Virus record (IMG/VR): IMGVR_UViG_3300031962_000001
Coordinates: 1-64,000 of that record
Length of the DNA stretch: 64,000 nt
Source: a virus
Strand: one strand, 5' to 3'
A program made the position numbers and the translations under genes. Position 1 is the first letter of the stretch. Each line of letters begins with the position of its first letter. Shown in pieces: positions 25,678 to 34,808 of this stretch. The notes below the pieces were generated by a model. That model saw only the letters and a program-made list of their open reading frames with translations, had not been told where the DNA came from and made no database searches.

Positions 25678-26558
25678 TGCTTAATTTCTACGTCCCTCCT
25701 GGTATAGGAGATTTTTCTGCTATGTATTGTAAACTCTGCAACCTTGACAGAGAAATGCGCATCATATCCTCAAGCGAATCTCCGCAGAGGCTTATACCAT
25801 TTTTAGAAATCTTGCCAAACGTGAAGCAGAGCAACTATGGACCGCATGGCGCTGATGCTTCTGTGAACGGGACTCTTTCGCCTGGAACAGATTTGGCTTC
25901 TCTGCCGGATGGTGACTATTTTCTGTCTATCAATCATTGGCTGGAAGGCGGCGGCAAAGTCAAAGACTGGATACCGGGAGAAACCAACTATCACTATGAA
26001 ATGAACAATTTCCAGTATGCCATGCAAGCCAGAAGGTTCTTAGATTCTCTCGAGACTGGAGCAGCTATCGTGGGAGTCTACTGTTCGGCATTTGGCAACT
26101 CACGACACTGGGGATTCTGGGATTACACTCTATGGCGCAAGTTCCTTGAGAAGGTGATAACTGTGCTTCCAGACAATACACACTTCCTTCTCATAGGCGC
26201 AGAGTACGATCTGTCCATATCTGACACCTTGCATGGCTGGATGCAGTCTATAGGCAAGAGCTCGCATCTGCTTCTTGGCGAATTCCATATTGGTGGTACG
26301 ATAGAGCTGATACGTCAGATGGACTACCTGTTTTCGTTTCCTTCTGGCCTGGGATTTCTGGCAGACGTGGTCAATACGCCGCACACGATGTGGTTTCCTG
26401 GAAATCTAGCGCCGATGATGGGGACATTTACAGACCCGGAAAATTACGAAAGTCAGCGTAGCTATCATGCTACGTTCAATAATCCAGATGGAGCATTCGA
26501 GCAGTTCAAGGCAGTAGGACTAAAATTCGTGGAGGAAGCATGTCGCAGCCACTCATGA
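25677..26558 (+). CDS. GT9-like glycosyltransferase, paralogue 2
   Basis: This 293-residue protein starts at the ATG sharing a base with the upstream stop (TAATG). It repeats the order of its neighbour: LNFYVPPGIGDFSAMYCK at the start, THFLLIGAEYDLSISDTL and LFSFPSGLGFLADVVNTP in the second half. The shared SGLGF/SGIGI loop supports common ancestry with the upstream gene. The end overlaps the next gene by 19 bases. Confidence 0.65.
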   Translation: MLNFYVPPGIGDFSAMYCKLCNLDREMRIISSSESPQRLIPFLEILPNVKQSNYGPHGADASVNGTLSPGTDLASLPDGDYFLSINHWLEGGGKVKDWIPGETNYHYEMNNFQYAMQARRFLDSLETGAAIVGVYCSAFGNSRHWGFWDYTLWRKFLEKVITVLPDNTHFLLIGAEYDLSISDTLHGWMQSIGKSSHLLLGEFHIGGTIELIRQMDYLFSFPSGLGFLADVVNTPHTMWFPGNLAPMMGTFTDPENYESQRSYHATFNNPDGAFEQFKAVGLKFVEEACRSHS

Positions 26559-27703
26559 AAGCACCAGAAATTGTAACCAATGAATTCAACCAGCGTGTCA
26601 GGGTCTATGACTGGGACGAGTATCAGTTCAGGATGTCCCTGAGGAAGCCTTGGGACGGCAAGGGAGATCTGAATGGGAAGCGCCTAGTCATCAAACACAC
26701 TTGGGGACTTGGAGACGTTCTATATTCCACGGCGGCTCTGCGTGGTTTGAAGGAAAAATTCCCGAAGTGTATCATTTCCTACATCAGTGGGTATCCTGAC
26801 ATGCTGGAAAACAATCCAGACGTGGACAACAACATCCACGCCGCTGATGCTCAAGGGACAGTGGAAATGACAGATAGCATTAAGGAAGATTGGTACTGGC
26901 TAGACTACGACGTGCCGATCAAAGGAGGCTACGACTACAAAATCCATCTTCGGACTAAGCCAGCTCTCAACGAATTTCTGGTTTCTTTGCTGCGAAAGGA
27001 CCCGAGCACGCTCGGCGGAGATGAAAGAGACTTCGTGAATCAAGCTTCCAGCTCTGTCATATCTCGCTATCGTATGATAGCTCTAGATATGTACTGTATG
27101 CACGCTCATGTAGACCCAGAAATGAAGAGCGTCTGGTACTATCCATACGATTACGAACTGGAGATGGCCAAGCGGTTCTTGGCTCCTATTAGAGAGAAAG
27201 GCTACAAGGTCATAACTCTGATGCCGCACTCCAGTACGAAATATAAGGACTATCCTCACTGGCGAGAAGTGATGAGGCTCTGTCCTCCAAACTGCTTCTG
27301 GCTGATACTGGACCATGTGCCCAGAAACGACGAAGTGTGGGCAGGTCCAAATATCTACAACGCATCTGGAGCATTCAAACTACGACAGTCCGCCGCTATC
27401 GTAATAGAAAGCGACCTCAACTGCTCTAGTGACACTGGTCTCCTGTATCCCAAGGCTGCTAGAGGAGGGAAATGTGTGGTGACCTACGGTCCACATGAGG
27501 GAGAGCCATTTCTTCACTACTTCCCGTCTGCTCATCCGTTGAGAGTCAAAAACGTGACCGGGCTTCTGTCAGAGCCATGCTGCTCTACTGGATGTTTCAT
27601 TGATACGGCAAGTTGTCATAAGGCTGGAGACTATCCTCCTTGTCTGTGGCAGCTAGAACCAAAGGTGGTAGCAGATAAAGTCATGGAGCTGCTTGAAAGG
27701 TAA
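26540..27703 (+). CDS. GT9-family glycosyltransferase (heptosyltransferase-like)
   Basis: This 387-residue protein has a ribosome site GGAGG eight bases upstream. It shows the clearest GT9 pattern of the group: LVIKHTWGLGDVLYSTAALRG, then PKCIISYISGYPDMLENNPD, and in the C-terminal half ITLMPHSSTKYKDYPHWREV and SDLNCSSDTGLLYPKAA. ADP-heptose:LPS heptosyltransferases have this architecture. It ends with a Cys-rich segment (EPCCSTGCFIDTASC). It is the last gene of the glycan cassette, and a new ribosome site starts the connector genes. Confidence 0.75.
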   Translation: MSQPLMKAPEIVTNEFNQRVRVYDWDEYQFRMSLRKPWDGKGDLNGKRLVIKHTWGLGDVLYSTAALRGLKEKFPKCIISYISGYPDMLENNPDVDNNIHAADAQGTVEMTDSIKEDWYWLDYDVPIKGGYDYKIHLRTKPALNEFLVSLLRKDPSTLGGDERDFVNQASSSVISRYRMIALDMYCMHAHVDPEMKSVWYYPYDYELEMAKRFLAPIREKGYKVITLMPHSSTKYKDYPHWREVMRLCPPNCFWLILDHVPRNDEVWAGPNIYNASGAFKLRQSAAIVIESDLNCSSDTGLLYPKAARGGKCVVTYGPHEGEPFLHYFPSAHPLRVKNVTGLLSEPCCSTGCFIDTASCHKAGDYPPCLWQLEPKVVADKVMELLER

Positions 27704-27723
27704 CTCTTACTGTAGGAGAGACG

Positions 27724-28521
27724 ATGTCACAGTACCCACAATCTTGGGGAATTCTGAAATGCAGAAATGAGCTGGACGACCAGTATAACAGCAAGACTGC
27801 GTTCAGGTTCAGCCCTCTTCAAGGTCCGGCTAACGGTACGAATCTGGTGTTCCAGATTCCTCAACAGAGGATAGTCACACCAGCTACGATCGATCCTGCG
27901 TCTGGACTTCCTACTGGTGGAAATTCCAGTCCGCCAGAAATAGGACCTCCCGTGATTCCTGGTCCACAGCTATACGTAGACGATACCCCACTCTTGTCTG
28001 GAACAGACTACAATCTCACCGACCCTCTGAATGGCATAATTACATTTACGAATACTGGAAAACAGCCAAATGCTGGAAACAAGTTTGACTGCACGTTCAA
28101 TTGGACATGGCTGACAGACCAAGAGCTGGACAGTCATCTTGGCCACTCTGCAAATGAAATAGGATTTCCTCTCTACCTTACTTCCTATGATCTGGCAATT
28201 CCTGGTGCGAGCCCAGTTCCTCATGGGTCTCAGCTTCCCTCTGATATTCCGGATGCACTATTTTCCGCTATCATCATGCTAGGTGCGGCATTCGCCGCTC
28301 GCGCATTATCGCTTAGATTTTCTACGAAATATGACACGAGCTCTGGAGATCAAAGTTTCAGTCCTTCACAGATGGCTAAGAGTTTCAGTGAACTTGCTGA
28401 TACTCTTGAAAAGCAGGGATACACGGCTCGTGACGATTACTGGAAAGGACAGAGTCGTCAATACTATCCGGCAGTTGCTCAGCAGGGATTCGTACTTCCC
28501 GTATGGACGCCCCCGAGGTGA
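27724..28521 (+). CDS. Head-tail connector (adaptor) candidate
   Basis: This 265-residue protein has an N-terminal beta-rich part with a LYVDDTPLLSGTDYNLTDPL segment and a C-terminal helical part (DIPDALFSAIIMLGAAFAARAL, FSPSQMAKSFSELADTLEKQG). The C-terminal helices resemble the core of gp6-type head-tail adaptors. The gene opens the connector block, with GTAGGAGAG before its ATG. The assignment relies on order: connector, closure, completion, terminator, tail tube. Confidence 0.5.
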   Translation: MSQYPQSWGILKCRNELDDQYNSKTAFRFSPLQGPANGTNLVFQIPQQRIVTPATIDPASGLPTGGNSSPPEIGPPVIPGPQLYVDDTPLLSGTDYNLTDPLNGIITFTNTGKQPNAGNKFDCTFNWTWLTDQELDSHLGHSANEIGFPLYLTSYDLAIPGASPVPHGSQLPSDIPDALFSAIIMLGAAFAARALSLRFSTKYDTSSGDQSFSPSQMAKSFSELADTLEKQGYTARDDYWKGQSRQYYPAVAQQGFVLPVWTPPR

Positions 28522-28524
28522 CAT

Positions 28525-29046
28525 GTGCCAGATCTTGGAAATCAATGGACGCTTAACGATTTCTTGAACGCCAAGGAAGCTTGGCTAGCTACGCAGAGCA
28601 TGAACCACAAACGCGTCCGCGTTTTCAAATTTGAAGTCTACGAAACCGCTGGGACGCAGGTTAATCCAGGGACCAACGTAGTCAACCCGAACGAGCAGTT
28701 CAGGACTCCGAAATACAGTGTCAGACTAGACCATGTCTGGCTTTCGCAGGTCAAGGTCTTTGACACCGTCAAGCGTGGATATTTCACAACCGGAGATCTA
28801 GACGTCTATAGCGAGTTCTCTCTGCAAGGCTACAGTCCGGCGTACCTGACTATAGACGGCGTCAACATTCCAGAGTACGCTGGCGACTTGATCGAGTGGA
28901 ATGGCAAGCTCTGGGAAGTGGCGGACCAGCTGGAGCCTGTCACTTGGGGAGTTTTAGCAGATCAGGTTTTCTATAGGACAGTATTGCGTCGTACTCAGCG
29001 GACGGGCATCGGCGTTGCGGTAGGCGTCGGAATAGGAACGAAGTGA
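28525..29046 (+). CDS. Head closure or completion protein candidate
   Basis: This 173-residue protein (GTG start) is beta-rich: YSVRLDHVWLSQVKVFDTV, YFTTGDLDVYSEFSLQG, DLIEWNGKLWEVADQLEPV. A closing VFYRTVLRRTQR strand matches small head-closure proteins that often contain a GDxIxxxGxxyeV pattern (here GDLIEWNGKLWEV). It overlaps the following gene by a TGATG junction. Confidence 0.55.
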   Translation: MPDLGNQWTLNDFLNAKEAWLATQSMNHKRVRVFKFEVYETAGTQVNPGTNVVNPNEQFRTPKYSVRLDHVWLSQVKVFDTVKRGYFTTGDLDVYSEFSLQGYSPAYLTIDGVNIPEYAGDLIEWNGKLWEVADQLEPVTWGVLADQVFYRTVLRRTQRTGIGVAVGVGIGTK

Positions 29047-29537
29047 TGGCACAGAACAGAAAAGTCCAAGGAGCAGGCTTCCAGCTAATCATCAGAACTG
29101 GAAGCGTCACTGAAGCAGTGCAGAAAGCGGTCATGAAAGGGCTTACTGATGTCGGAAAGCAGTACAAAGAAAGAGTGATGAAGAACATCAGCCTAGACGA
29201 TCACACTCTGCAAGAACTCAGGGAGATGGGCCATCCATATAGAGTCACTGGCCCAAAGGACGCCTTGCATGGCGACGACAGATTGGTTCACGAACAGTCT
29301 GGAAAGCTCAAAAGCAGCATCAGACTCCAGCCAGTCGAGCAGACGACTTCCAGAAAATTTACGGTCTATATTACGAGCAATGCTCCAGAGATGCCTTTCC
29401 TCATCTATGGTACTTCTCGTATGCGGCCTCGCAGGTTTCATGAGAAGTCGTACGAGGACATCAAGGACAGATTCTGGAAGCCTCTATTAAGCGAGCTGAA
29501 GAAAGTCAATGTCAGGATAGCGGGGTACGAAAGCTAA
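29046..29537 (+). CDS. Tail completion (HK97 gp10-like) candidate
   Basis: This protein is about 163 residues. It has an amphipathic N-terminal helix (SVTEAVQKAVMKGLTDVGKQ), a central SGKLKSSIRLQPVEQ segment and a FTVYITSNAPEMPFLIYGTS segment followed by RPRRF. The order helix, SG-L--S, strand, and a late (P/A)-RPF-type motif is the usual layout of HK97-gp10-like neck proteins. It lies between closure and terminator candidates, which fits. Confidence 0.6.
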   Translation: MAQNRKVQGAGFQLIIRTGSVTEAVQKAVMKGLTDVGKQYKERVMKNISLDDHTLQELREMGHPYRVTGPKDALHGDDRLVHEQSGKLKSSIRLQPVEQTTSRKFTVYITSNAPEMPFLIYGTSRMRPRRFHEKSYEDIKDRFWKPLLSELKKVNVRIAGYES

Positions 29538-30046
29538 TGCTAGATTCTATAAGTGAAGCTCGGCTGACTCCAATCAATCCAACTCTGGCGAATAGAGTTC
29601 GGCAAATGGCATCTGTCCTCGGATTCGATATTCGCGTCACAAGAGGAGCGGCGTCTGCAGACGAGCAGATGGCGTACTATGCGCAAGGTCGCTTGCCTGT
29701 TTCTACAGTGAACATTCTCAGAGGCAAGGTCAAACTGGCACCGCTAACTGAAGACCAGAATGTCAAAGTCACAGATGCTCCTCCAGGGCATAGCTGGCAT
29801 GAATATCTGTTTGCGGTGGATGTAGTGCCTATGACTCCTGTGCCAGACTATAACGAGAACCATCCAACTTGGAGAAAGATATTAGAAGTCGCTCCTCAAT
29901 TTCAATTGACTGATGGCGTTCACTGGAAGGACGAACCGCATCTGCAACCGATAGAGCTTCCAGATTCACCGACTCCGGTCTATGTCGGTATGCTTCATAC
30001 GGTTACGATGGAAGAGATCTGGAGATACGCGGGGTTGGCAGCATGA
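29537..30046 (+). CDS. M15-type peptidase (endolysin or virion peptidase)
   Basis: This 169-residue protein contains the zinc site of VanY/T5-endolysin-type M15 peptidases. HSWHEYLFAVD corresponds to SxHxxGxAxD (with Leu in place of Gly), and HWKDEPHLQ supplies the catalytic acid and third zinc ligand. The N-terminal region (MASVLGFDIRVTRGAASADEQ) has the RT(Y/E)..QA-like block. It would cut peptide stems in peptidoglycan. Its location between neck genes, not next to a holin, may mean a virion-associated entry peptidase. Confidence 0.75.
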   Translation: MLDSISEARLTPINPTLANRVRQMASVLGFDIRVTRGAASADEQMAYYAQGRLPVSTVNILRGKVKLAPLTEDQNVKVTDAPPGHSWHEYLFAVDVVPMTPVPDYNENHPTWRKILEVAPQFQLTDGVHWKDEPHLQPIELPDSPTPVYVGMLHTVTMEEIWRYAGLAA

Positions 30047-30549
30047 GTGAACAGGTCTCACGTCTATGTGTGAACTATTTGAGGAACTTCATGTTCCCAG
30101 CTCTTCCACCAGATGTGCAGAGCAAATTCCCGACTGTGCAGGATCCCCTTGTCAACGGACCAAATTCAGTGCCGAACATTGTAGTTGGACAATATCAGGA
30201 CTTCGGCGCGAACGCTGCCACACCGATGGTGACAGTCAATTGCAATGGAGCGGCAGAAGGCATTGTCAACGTCTATCGGCATCTGGACTTGCGCGTGGAT
30301 ATCTGGGTTGGAGGCAATATCGCGTCGAACGTAGACGGTCGTAGATTCATAAGCATAATCTACGAATATATATTTCGCACTCTGTGCAATACGAACTGGA
30401 CGGGTCAGTCGCAGCCGGGAGGCAGCACTGTTCGTATCGAACGCTGCTACGAAACAGAGCGCAGCCCGATTCTGTTTGAACCGACGAACAACATCTATCA
30501 TATAGCGACAATTTTTCGGGTAGAAGCTCTTGCAAATACGTGGTACTGA
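30043..30549 (+). CDS. Tail terminator candidate
   Basis: This 168-residue protein starts four bases before the peptidase stop. It has an N-terminal helix (SRLCVNYLRNFMFPALP), a strand-rich middle (HLDLRVDIWVGGNIASNVDG, helix FISIIYEYIFRTLCN) and a C-terminal strand (NIYHIATIFRVEAL). This alpha/beta plan and its place directly before the tail tube protein fit gpU-type tail terminators. Confidence 0.5.
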   Translation: MSEQVSRLCVNYLRNFMFPALPPDVQSKFPTVQDPLVNGPNSVPNIVVGQYQDFGANAATPMVTVNCNGAAEGIVNVYRHLDLRVDIWVGGNIASNVDGRRFISIIYEYIFRTLCNTNWTGQSQPGGSTVRIERCYETERSPILFEPTNNIYHIATIFRVEALANTWY

Positions 30550-30563
30550 AAAGGAGAAAATAG

Positions 30564-31145
30564 ATGTCACTTCCTCCGGGAGTACAATCTAGCGGACTGC
30601 TTCAACTACAGGATGCTAGAAATATTCTGCTCGGGAACGGGCAGATCTTGTACGGCAGTCCTTATGCAAACCTAGGTCAGATCAAAGGAGACGCCTCCTT
30701 TAACTACACGCTGCGTCCGTACGACGTGGTCGGCGGCAATCCTTTGATCCTTCTGAGACGGTTCACGCTGGAAGAACGAGTGAACGTAACTGTTCCTCTT
30801 CTTGAAGTATCGGCGTCGAATGTCTCGCTGTATCTCAGAAACTTCAACCTCGGCTCTACGACTATCTTTGGCACGGCATCGGCTGGCGGCACTTTGTACA
30901 GCCAACAGTTCGGTGGTAACGCGCACATGCCGTTTTCGCTGATGAAATTCTTCCATCCCACGCCAGAAGGCGGATACTATGCCATCACTGGCTGGATCGT
31001 GTATCCGCCCCTCGAATTACGCTTGCCATTCCCGGAGCAGCGCGAAACGATATTTGATGCCGTGTTTGAATTCAGGCACGACATCACCAAGAATCCGGGT
31101 CAGCAACTGGGCCAGTTCGACGTGTTCGTAGTTCCTTTGACATAA
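30564..31145 (+). CDS. Major tail tube protein
   Basis: This 193-residue protein has a strong ribosome site (AAAGGAG). It is largely beta strands, with VNVTVPLLEVSASNVSLYLR and a final FDAVFEFRHDITKNPGQQLG, VFVVPLT. The size, the beta composition, and the position immediately before the gpG/gpGT frameshift pair and the tape-measure gene make it the tail tube subunit. Confidence 0.7.
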   Translation: MSLPPGVQSSGLLQLQDARNILLGNGQILYGSPYANLGQIKGDASFNYTLRPYDVVGGNPLILLRRFTLEERVNVTVPLLEVSASNVSLYLRNFNLGSTTIFGTASAGGTLYSQQFGGNAHMPFSLMKFFHPTPEGGYYAITGWIVYPPLELRLPFPEQRETIFDAVFEFRHDITKNPGQQLGQFDVFVVPLT

Positions 31146-31157
31146 TTGGAGGCAGTC

Positions 31158-31757
31158 GTGAGTCTCGAAGTCTGGTTGAAGACAGGACGAAAAGTGACGG
31201 TCGGTGGGAGAGAGCTGACCATGATGCCTCTCCCTCTGCGTCGTTTGTACTCTGTTGGTTCTTGGTTGGAGAACAACGCTACTGACGTGGTCAAGGAAAC
31301 AATCGCCGCTACGAACGAGGGCGAGGTTCCAAATCCAATGGTCTTGGTAGCTAGAGTCCTTATGCGAGTGGACGTAGCGGAGCTCGCATACGCGATATTC
31401 TCCCTGCCAAAGGACCCGGAAACTGGTGAGCAAATCAATAAAGGACTTTCCAAGGAGTTCTTCGACGACTATCTCGACACTCCTACAGCGCAGAAGCTGT
31501 TCAAAGAGTTCATCGAGATAAACGACTTGGAAAGCCTAATAAAAAATTTGCAGAGCCTTCCGGTAGTGAAGAAGCTGATGGAAGCTTCCTCACTAACCTT
31601 TGGGATTCCGTTTTTGAGTTCTTTGCAGCAGAGTACGGCTTCGACCCAGAACAAACCGGAAGGCTCACCCTCCCCCAAATCAACAGACTCGTCGACGCCA
31701 ATCACAGAAGAAAGTTTGGAACAAAGAACGGGCACAAGCCAGTCAAGAGTGATGTAA
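31158..31757 (+). CDS. Tail assembly chaperone gpG-like (zero frame)
   Basis: This protein is about 199 residues from a GTG that follows GGAGG by five bases. The sequence is helical (LRRLYSVGSWLENNATDVVKE, VARVLMRVDVAELAYAIFSL), as usual for tail assembly chaperones. The frame ends in a low-complexity Ser/Thr/Pro tail that is probably read only when no frameshift occurs. The slippery heptamer A AAA AAT at 31541-31547 lets part of the ribosomes move to the -1 frame and make the gpGT form. Chaperones of this kind load the tape measure and are absent from the virion. Confidence 0.75.
   Translation: MSLEVWLKTGRKVTVGGRELTMMPLPLRRLYSVGSWLENNATDVVKETIAATNEGEVPNPMVLVARVLMRVDVAELAYAIFSLPKDPETGEQINKGLSKEFFDDYLDTPTAQKLFKEFIEINDLESLIKNLQSLPVVKKLMEASSLTFGIPFLSSLQQSTASTQNKPEGSPSPKSTDSSTPITEESLEQRTGTSQSRVM
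31541..31547 (+). other. Programmed -1 frameshift site, A AAA AAT
   Basis: In the zero frame the codons are ATA AAA AAT TTG, giving the canonical X XXY YYZ heptamer A AAA AAT. The -1 frame continues AAA TTT GCA GAG and is open to 32089, encoding a coherent gpT-like domain. This is the arrangement known for gpG/gpGT in lambda and many long-tailed phages. Confidence 0.8.
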
Positions 31758-31849
31758 AGAAGGAGCCTGAAAAGAAAGAGTCTAAGCCGAAGCCGACATA
31801 CCGTCCGGCAGTAGCTAGGGCAAAAGAATTCCTTGGCAATCAGAGCGGA

Positions 31850-32089
31850 GTGCCTAATCCGCAAACCGGAACTACCAAGGAGTACAGTGACCAGAGAAGT
31901 TTGGACTTGAGAGTTTTCTCGTCGAAGGAACATTTTGAAATGGTGGATGCTCAGTTCAGAGAGGCTAAGGATCTCAAGGGCAATTCTATGCTGGAAATTG
32001 CCAGACGATATTGGGACGATCCTGACTACGCTGAGCAGATGAGAAAAGAAATTGAGGAAATGAAACGCCATGCCCGTAAACTTCCTTGA
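31850..32089 (+). CDS. Tail assembly chaperone gpT-like domain (-1 frame)
   Basis: This 79-residue reading from an internal GTG is only the end of the -1 frame product. The frame is open back past the slippery site at 31541 and encodes LTNLWDSVFEFFAAEYGFDP, QINRLVDANHRRKF, and a lysine-rich linker before the MLEIARRYWDDPDYAEQMRK segment. Translated as a gpGT fusion the product would be about 310 residues. It overlaps the tape-measure start by 20 bases, another typical feature. Confidence 0.7.
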   Translation: MPNPQTGTTKEYSDQRSLDLRVFSSKEHFEMVDAQFREAKDLKGNSMLEIARRYWDDPDYAEQMRKEIEEMKRHARKLP

Positions 32090-34808
32090 TCTACTAGCGA
32101 ACGTTTCAGTGGACCTCAACAAGTTCGAGGGAGAGCTGAAGAAGGCCGAAGAATTGGCCGAGAAGTCTGCCAAGGCCATCTCTGGCAGCATGAACCTGAT
32201 TGGCATCGGTATAGTCACATCAATAGCTGGCGCAGCTATTGTCGCTCTTGAGAAGGCTGTTAAGAAGACCGCAGAGTGGGGATTGGAGATGGAGCATCTA
32301 TCCAATCGCATGGGCATGACGGTCAGAGATACAGCGACTGTAGTGGGTGTCATGGAACGCTTCGGTGTCAATGCTAATATGGGAGCACGCGCTATGCAGA
32401 TGCTCTCGACACAGGTCCATCAGACACAGAACTCTCTGGATCCTCTGTCTACCAGACTCGGCAAAACTCTTGGCGCATTGAGAGACACTAGTGGTCACGC
32501 GCTGGCAATGGGTCAGGTACTAGATTTGGTTCGTCAGAAAGTTTCAGGTGCTTCTTCAGACAGTGAACGGCTCCAAATTGCTACCTCTCTCTTAGGCGCT
32601 CGTATCGGCGGTCAGCTAATTCCAATGTTAAGGCTCAGCAATGAAGAGTGGGAAAAGCAGAAGGCCTCTGTTCAGTCTACGCTGGGACCAGTGGAACAGG
32701 CGGCAGAACAGGCGTTAGCATACAAGCAAGCGACAGCTGAACTTGAGCAGGTCTTCAGAGGACTGGAAATCACGATTGGCACAAAGGTCCTGCCAGCACT
32801 GACAGACTTGATCAGAGAAACCTCCGCATGGATCAAGGCAGTGGCTGAAGGCAGAGACACGATTCCAATTCTCAACAGTTTCGTAATGGTCTTCAAAGAC
32901 ATCAAGACAATGATACAGGAAGCTACTTACGCCTATCTGTACTGGCAGGAGAAGCTTGGTCTTGTAGAAAAGGGAACGGCTGCCATATTTGCCAACATGG
33001 AAGCAGAGCAAGCGCAAGCTGCCAAAGCCGGAGCAGCAATAGAAGGCCAGAGAGACGCTGCCGAAAACTTGAACACTGAAATCGAGATGAATATCCAGAA
33101 CGAACGCAAGCTGGCTGCCGAAGTTCAACAGCAAGTCAGACTGATGGAGAAGGCCAGACAGCTAGGAGTAGAGACTGGTGGCAGAGCAGCAGAACAGGCG
33201 GAACTAGAACGAGCTTTGAACAAGCTGACTGAGGAGCGTCTGTTTCTTGAAGATAAGATGAAGGACGTAAAGGGAGATCAGCGCATCAAGTACGAAAACG
33301 ATCTCCTCAAGAATCGAGTAGACGCCGCTCAGCTAGTCTCTGATTTCGTGATGAAGGGCTTCAAGGAAGAAGAGCTTCAGCTCAAAGCGAACGGGGCCTT
33401 GAATCTGTCTACTGAAATAAATCTTCTAGAGAGAAAGCTGTCTGATGAGCGTATCGTCGGTGATGAGAGACTGAAAATAGAAGCTGAGCTCTATAACAAG
33501 CGCAAGCAGTTTCTAGAGGAGGCTATGAAGGTTGGCCAGCAACTCGGCCTTGTGACCGTCGACCAAGAGATTGCTTATCGCAAGCAGCGATTTGCTGAAC
33601 TCCAAGGCAAAGGAGACGTCATTGGTGCAGCTCAAGAACTGGTCAAAGCACGAGATTTGGCTATCAAACAAGCGGATCAAGTTATGGAGTTCACTAAGAA
33701 GCTTAGGATCGTGGCTATCAATGATGAGATTCGATATCAGGAACAGAAGCTCGCGTTGGCTAAGGGCAATGCAGAAGAAGAAATGAAGATTCTTAGTCGC
33801 ATCGCAGATCTGGACAAGAACCTATATGATAGGAGACTGCAATTCGCTTTGGATTACAATCAGAAAGCGATTGACTCCTATCGCGCTATGTTGAAAGCTA
33901 CTGGTCAAAAGGACACAACCACGGTCAGTGGCCCACAAGAGTCTCTTACGTTCGCTCAGCGTGAACGCGAAGCAGAACGCGCTAGATTCCAGCAGGCTAG
34001 ACTCATCGAAGAAGTGGCGATGCATGGAGGCACAGAAGCCGAAATATCCGCCGCTCGCAAGGCCGCAGAGCAGAACCGTAAAGACATGGAAGAAGCTATG
34101 GCTCTGGGCAAGTCTGTCTCAGATGGCATGAAAGAGATTGCCAATGCTTCCAAAGATTTCTTCAAGGCCGCGAGTGGCGGGGAAGAAGTGCGAGCTCCCG
34201 GCGGTCCTTCGCCAGTGGTCGGCAGCTTGATGTCGCCGGCAGAAGGCCTCGCTACAGAAGCTCTGGCAAGAGGCAGCGATATCCCACGGCTAGACACTTC
34301 GTTCACAGACTTGGCTGTCCGCATCAGAGACGTCCTGCTAGGCACGATTCCAAATATCCAGAACTTCTCCAATCAGCTGGCTCTAGCCACGAAGCAGATG
34401 GCGCAATTCACTGGCACTCCAAACAATCCCGGCATCATAGGTCCTGGTGGAGGCATTACGAACGTTCCTGTCGGAACTCCTCCTGCGACTGGATTCGGGC
34501 AGGTCACTGGAGGACCTACGGCCGGACCGGGAGCTCAGCAGCCGGTGACGCCATCTTCTCAAGTGGGAGTTGGTACGACTACTCTGGACGCCAAGCTAGA
34601 TGCTCTCACTACGGCTCTAGTGGGGATTCCTGGCAAAATTGCAGACTCTTTGAACCAATCGCCGCAAGCTGGCAATCTGCAGAGTCTGGTGGACGCTTTG
34701 CATCAGGCCATCTCTTCTAGACAGGGAGTCAACGTCCAGGTCGGAGTGGACCCGAACACGGGAGATTTGATAATCAACAGAATCGTGCAGGAGATTTCAG
34801 CAACGTAA
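32070..34808 (+). CDS. Tape measure protein
   Basis: This 912-residue protein is mostly long helices. An early hydrophobic helix (LIGIGIVTSIAGAAIVALEK, residues about 41-60) precedes MGMTVRDTATVVGVMERFG, a pattern frequent in tape-measure N-termini. Long coiled-coil stretches follow, rich in Glu, Lys, Gln and Ala, then a Gly/Pro/Thr-rich region (about 790-860) and a C-terminal tail. With about 0.15 nm per residue known for this family, the tail would be near 130-140 nm. It follows the gpG/gpGT pair directly. No lysozyme or peptidase domain is seen. Confidence 0.85.
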   Translation: MPVNFLDLLANVSVDLNKFEGELKKAEELAEKSAKAISGSMNLIGIGIVTSIAGAAIVALEKAVKKTAEWGLEMEHLSNRMGMTVRDTATVVGVMERFGVNANMGARAMQMLSTQVHQTQNSLDPLSTRLGKTLGALRDTSGHALAMGQVLDLVRQKVSGASSDSERLQIATSLLGARIGGQLIPMLRLSNEEWEKQKASVQSTLGPVEQAAEQALAYKQATAELEQVFRGLEITIGTKVLPALTDLIRETSAWIKAVAEGRDTIPILNSFVMVFKDIKTMIQEATYAYLYWQEKLGLVEKGTAAIFANMEAEQAQAAKAGAAIEGQRDAAENLNTEIEMNIQNERKLAAEVQQQVRLMEKARQLGVETGGRAAEQAELERALNKLTEERLFLEDKMKDVKGDQRIKYENDLLKNRVDAAQLVSDFVMKGFKEEELQLKANGALNLSTEINLLERKLSDERIVGDERLKIEAELYNKRKQFLEEAMKVGQQLGLVTVDQEIAYRKQRFAELQGKGDVIGAAQELVKARDLAIKQADQVMEFTKKLRIVAINDEIRYQEQKLALAKGNAEEEMKILSRIADLDKNLYDRRLQFALDYNQKAIDSYRAMLKATGQKDTTTVSGPQESLTFAQREREAERARFQQARLIEEVAMHGGTEAEISAARKAAEQNRKDMEEAMALGKSVSDGMKEIANASKDFFKAASGGEEVRAPGGPSPVVGSLMSPAEGLATEALARGSDIPRLDTSFTDLAVRIRDVLLGTIPNIQNFSNQLALATKQMAQFTGTPNNPGIIGPGGGITNVPVGTPPATGFGQVTGGPTAGPGAQQPVTPSSQVGVGTTTLDAKLDALTTALVGIPGKIADSLNQSPQAGNLQSLVDALHQAISSRQGVNVQVGVDPNTGDLIINRIVQEISAT

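Noticed and set aside
31598-31616. Alternative -1 slip sites near CCTTTGG and GTTTTTG
   Set aside because: Neither fits X XXY YYZ in the zero frame, whereas A AAA AAT at 31541 does.
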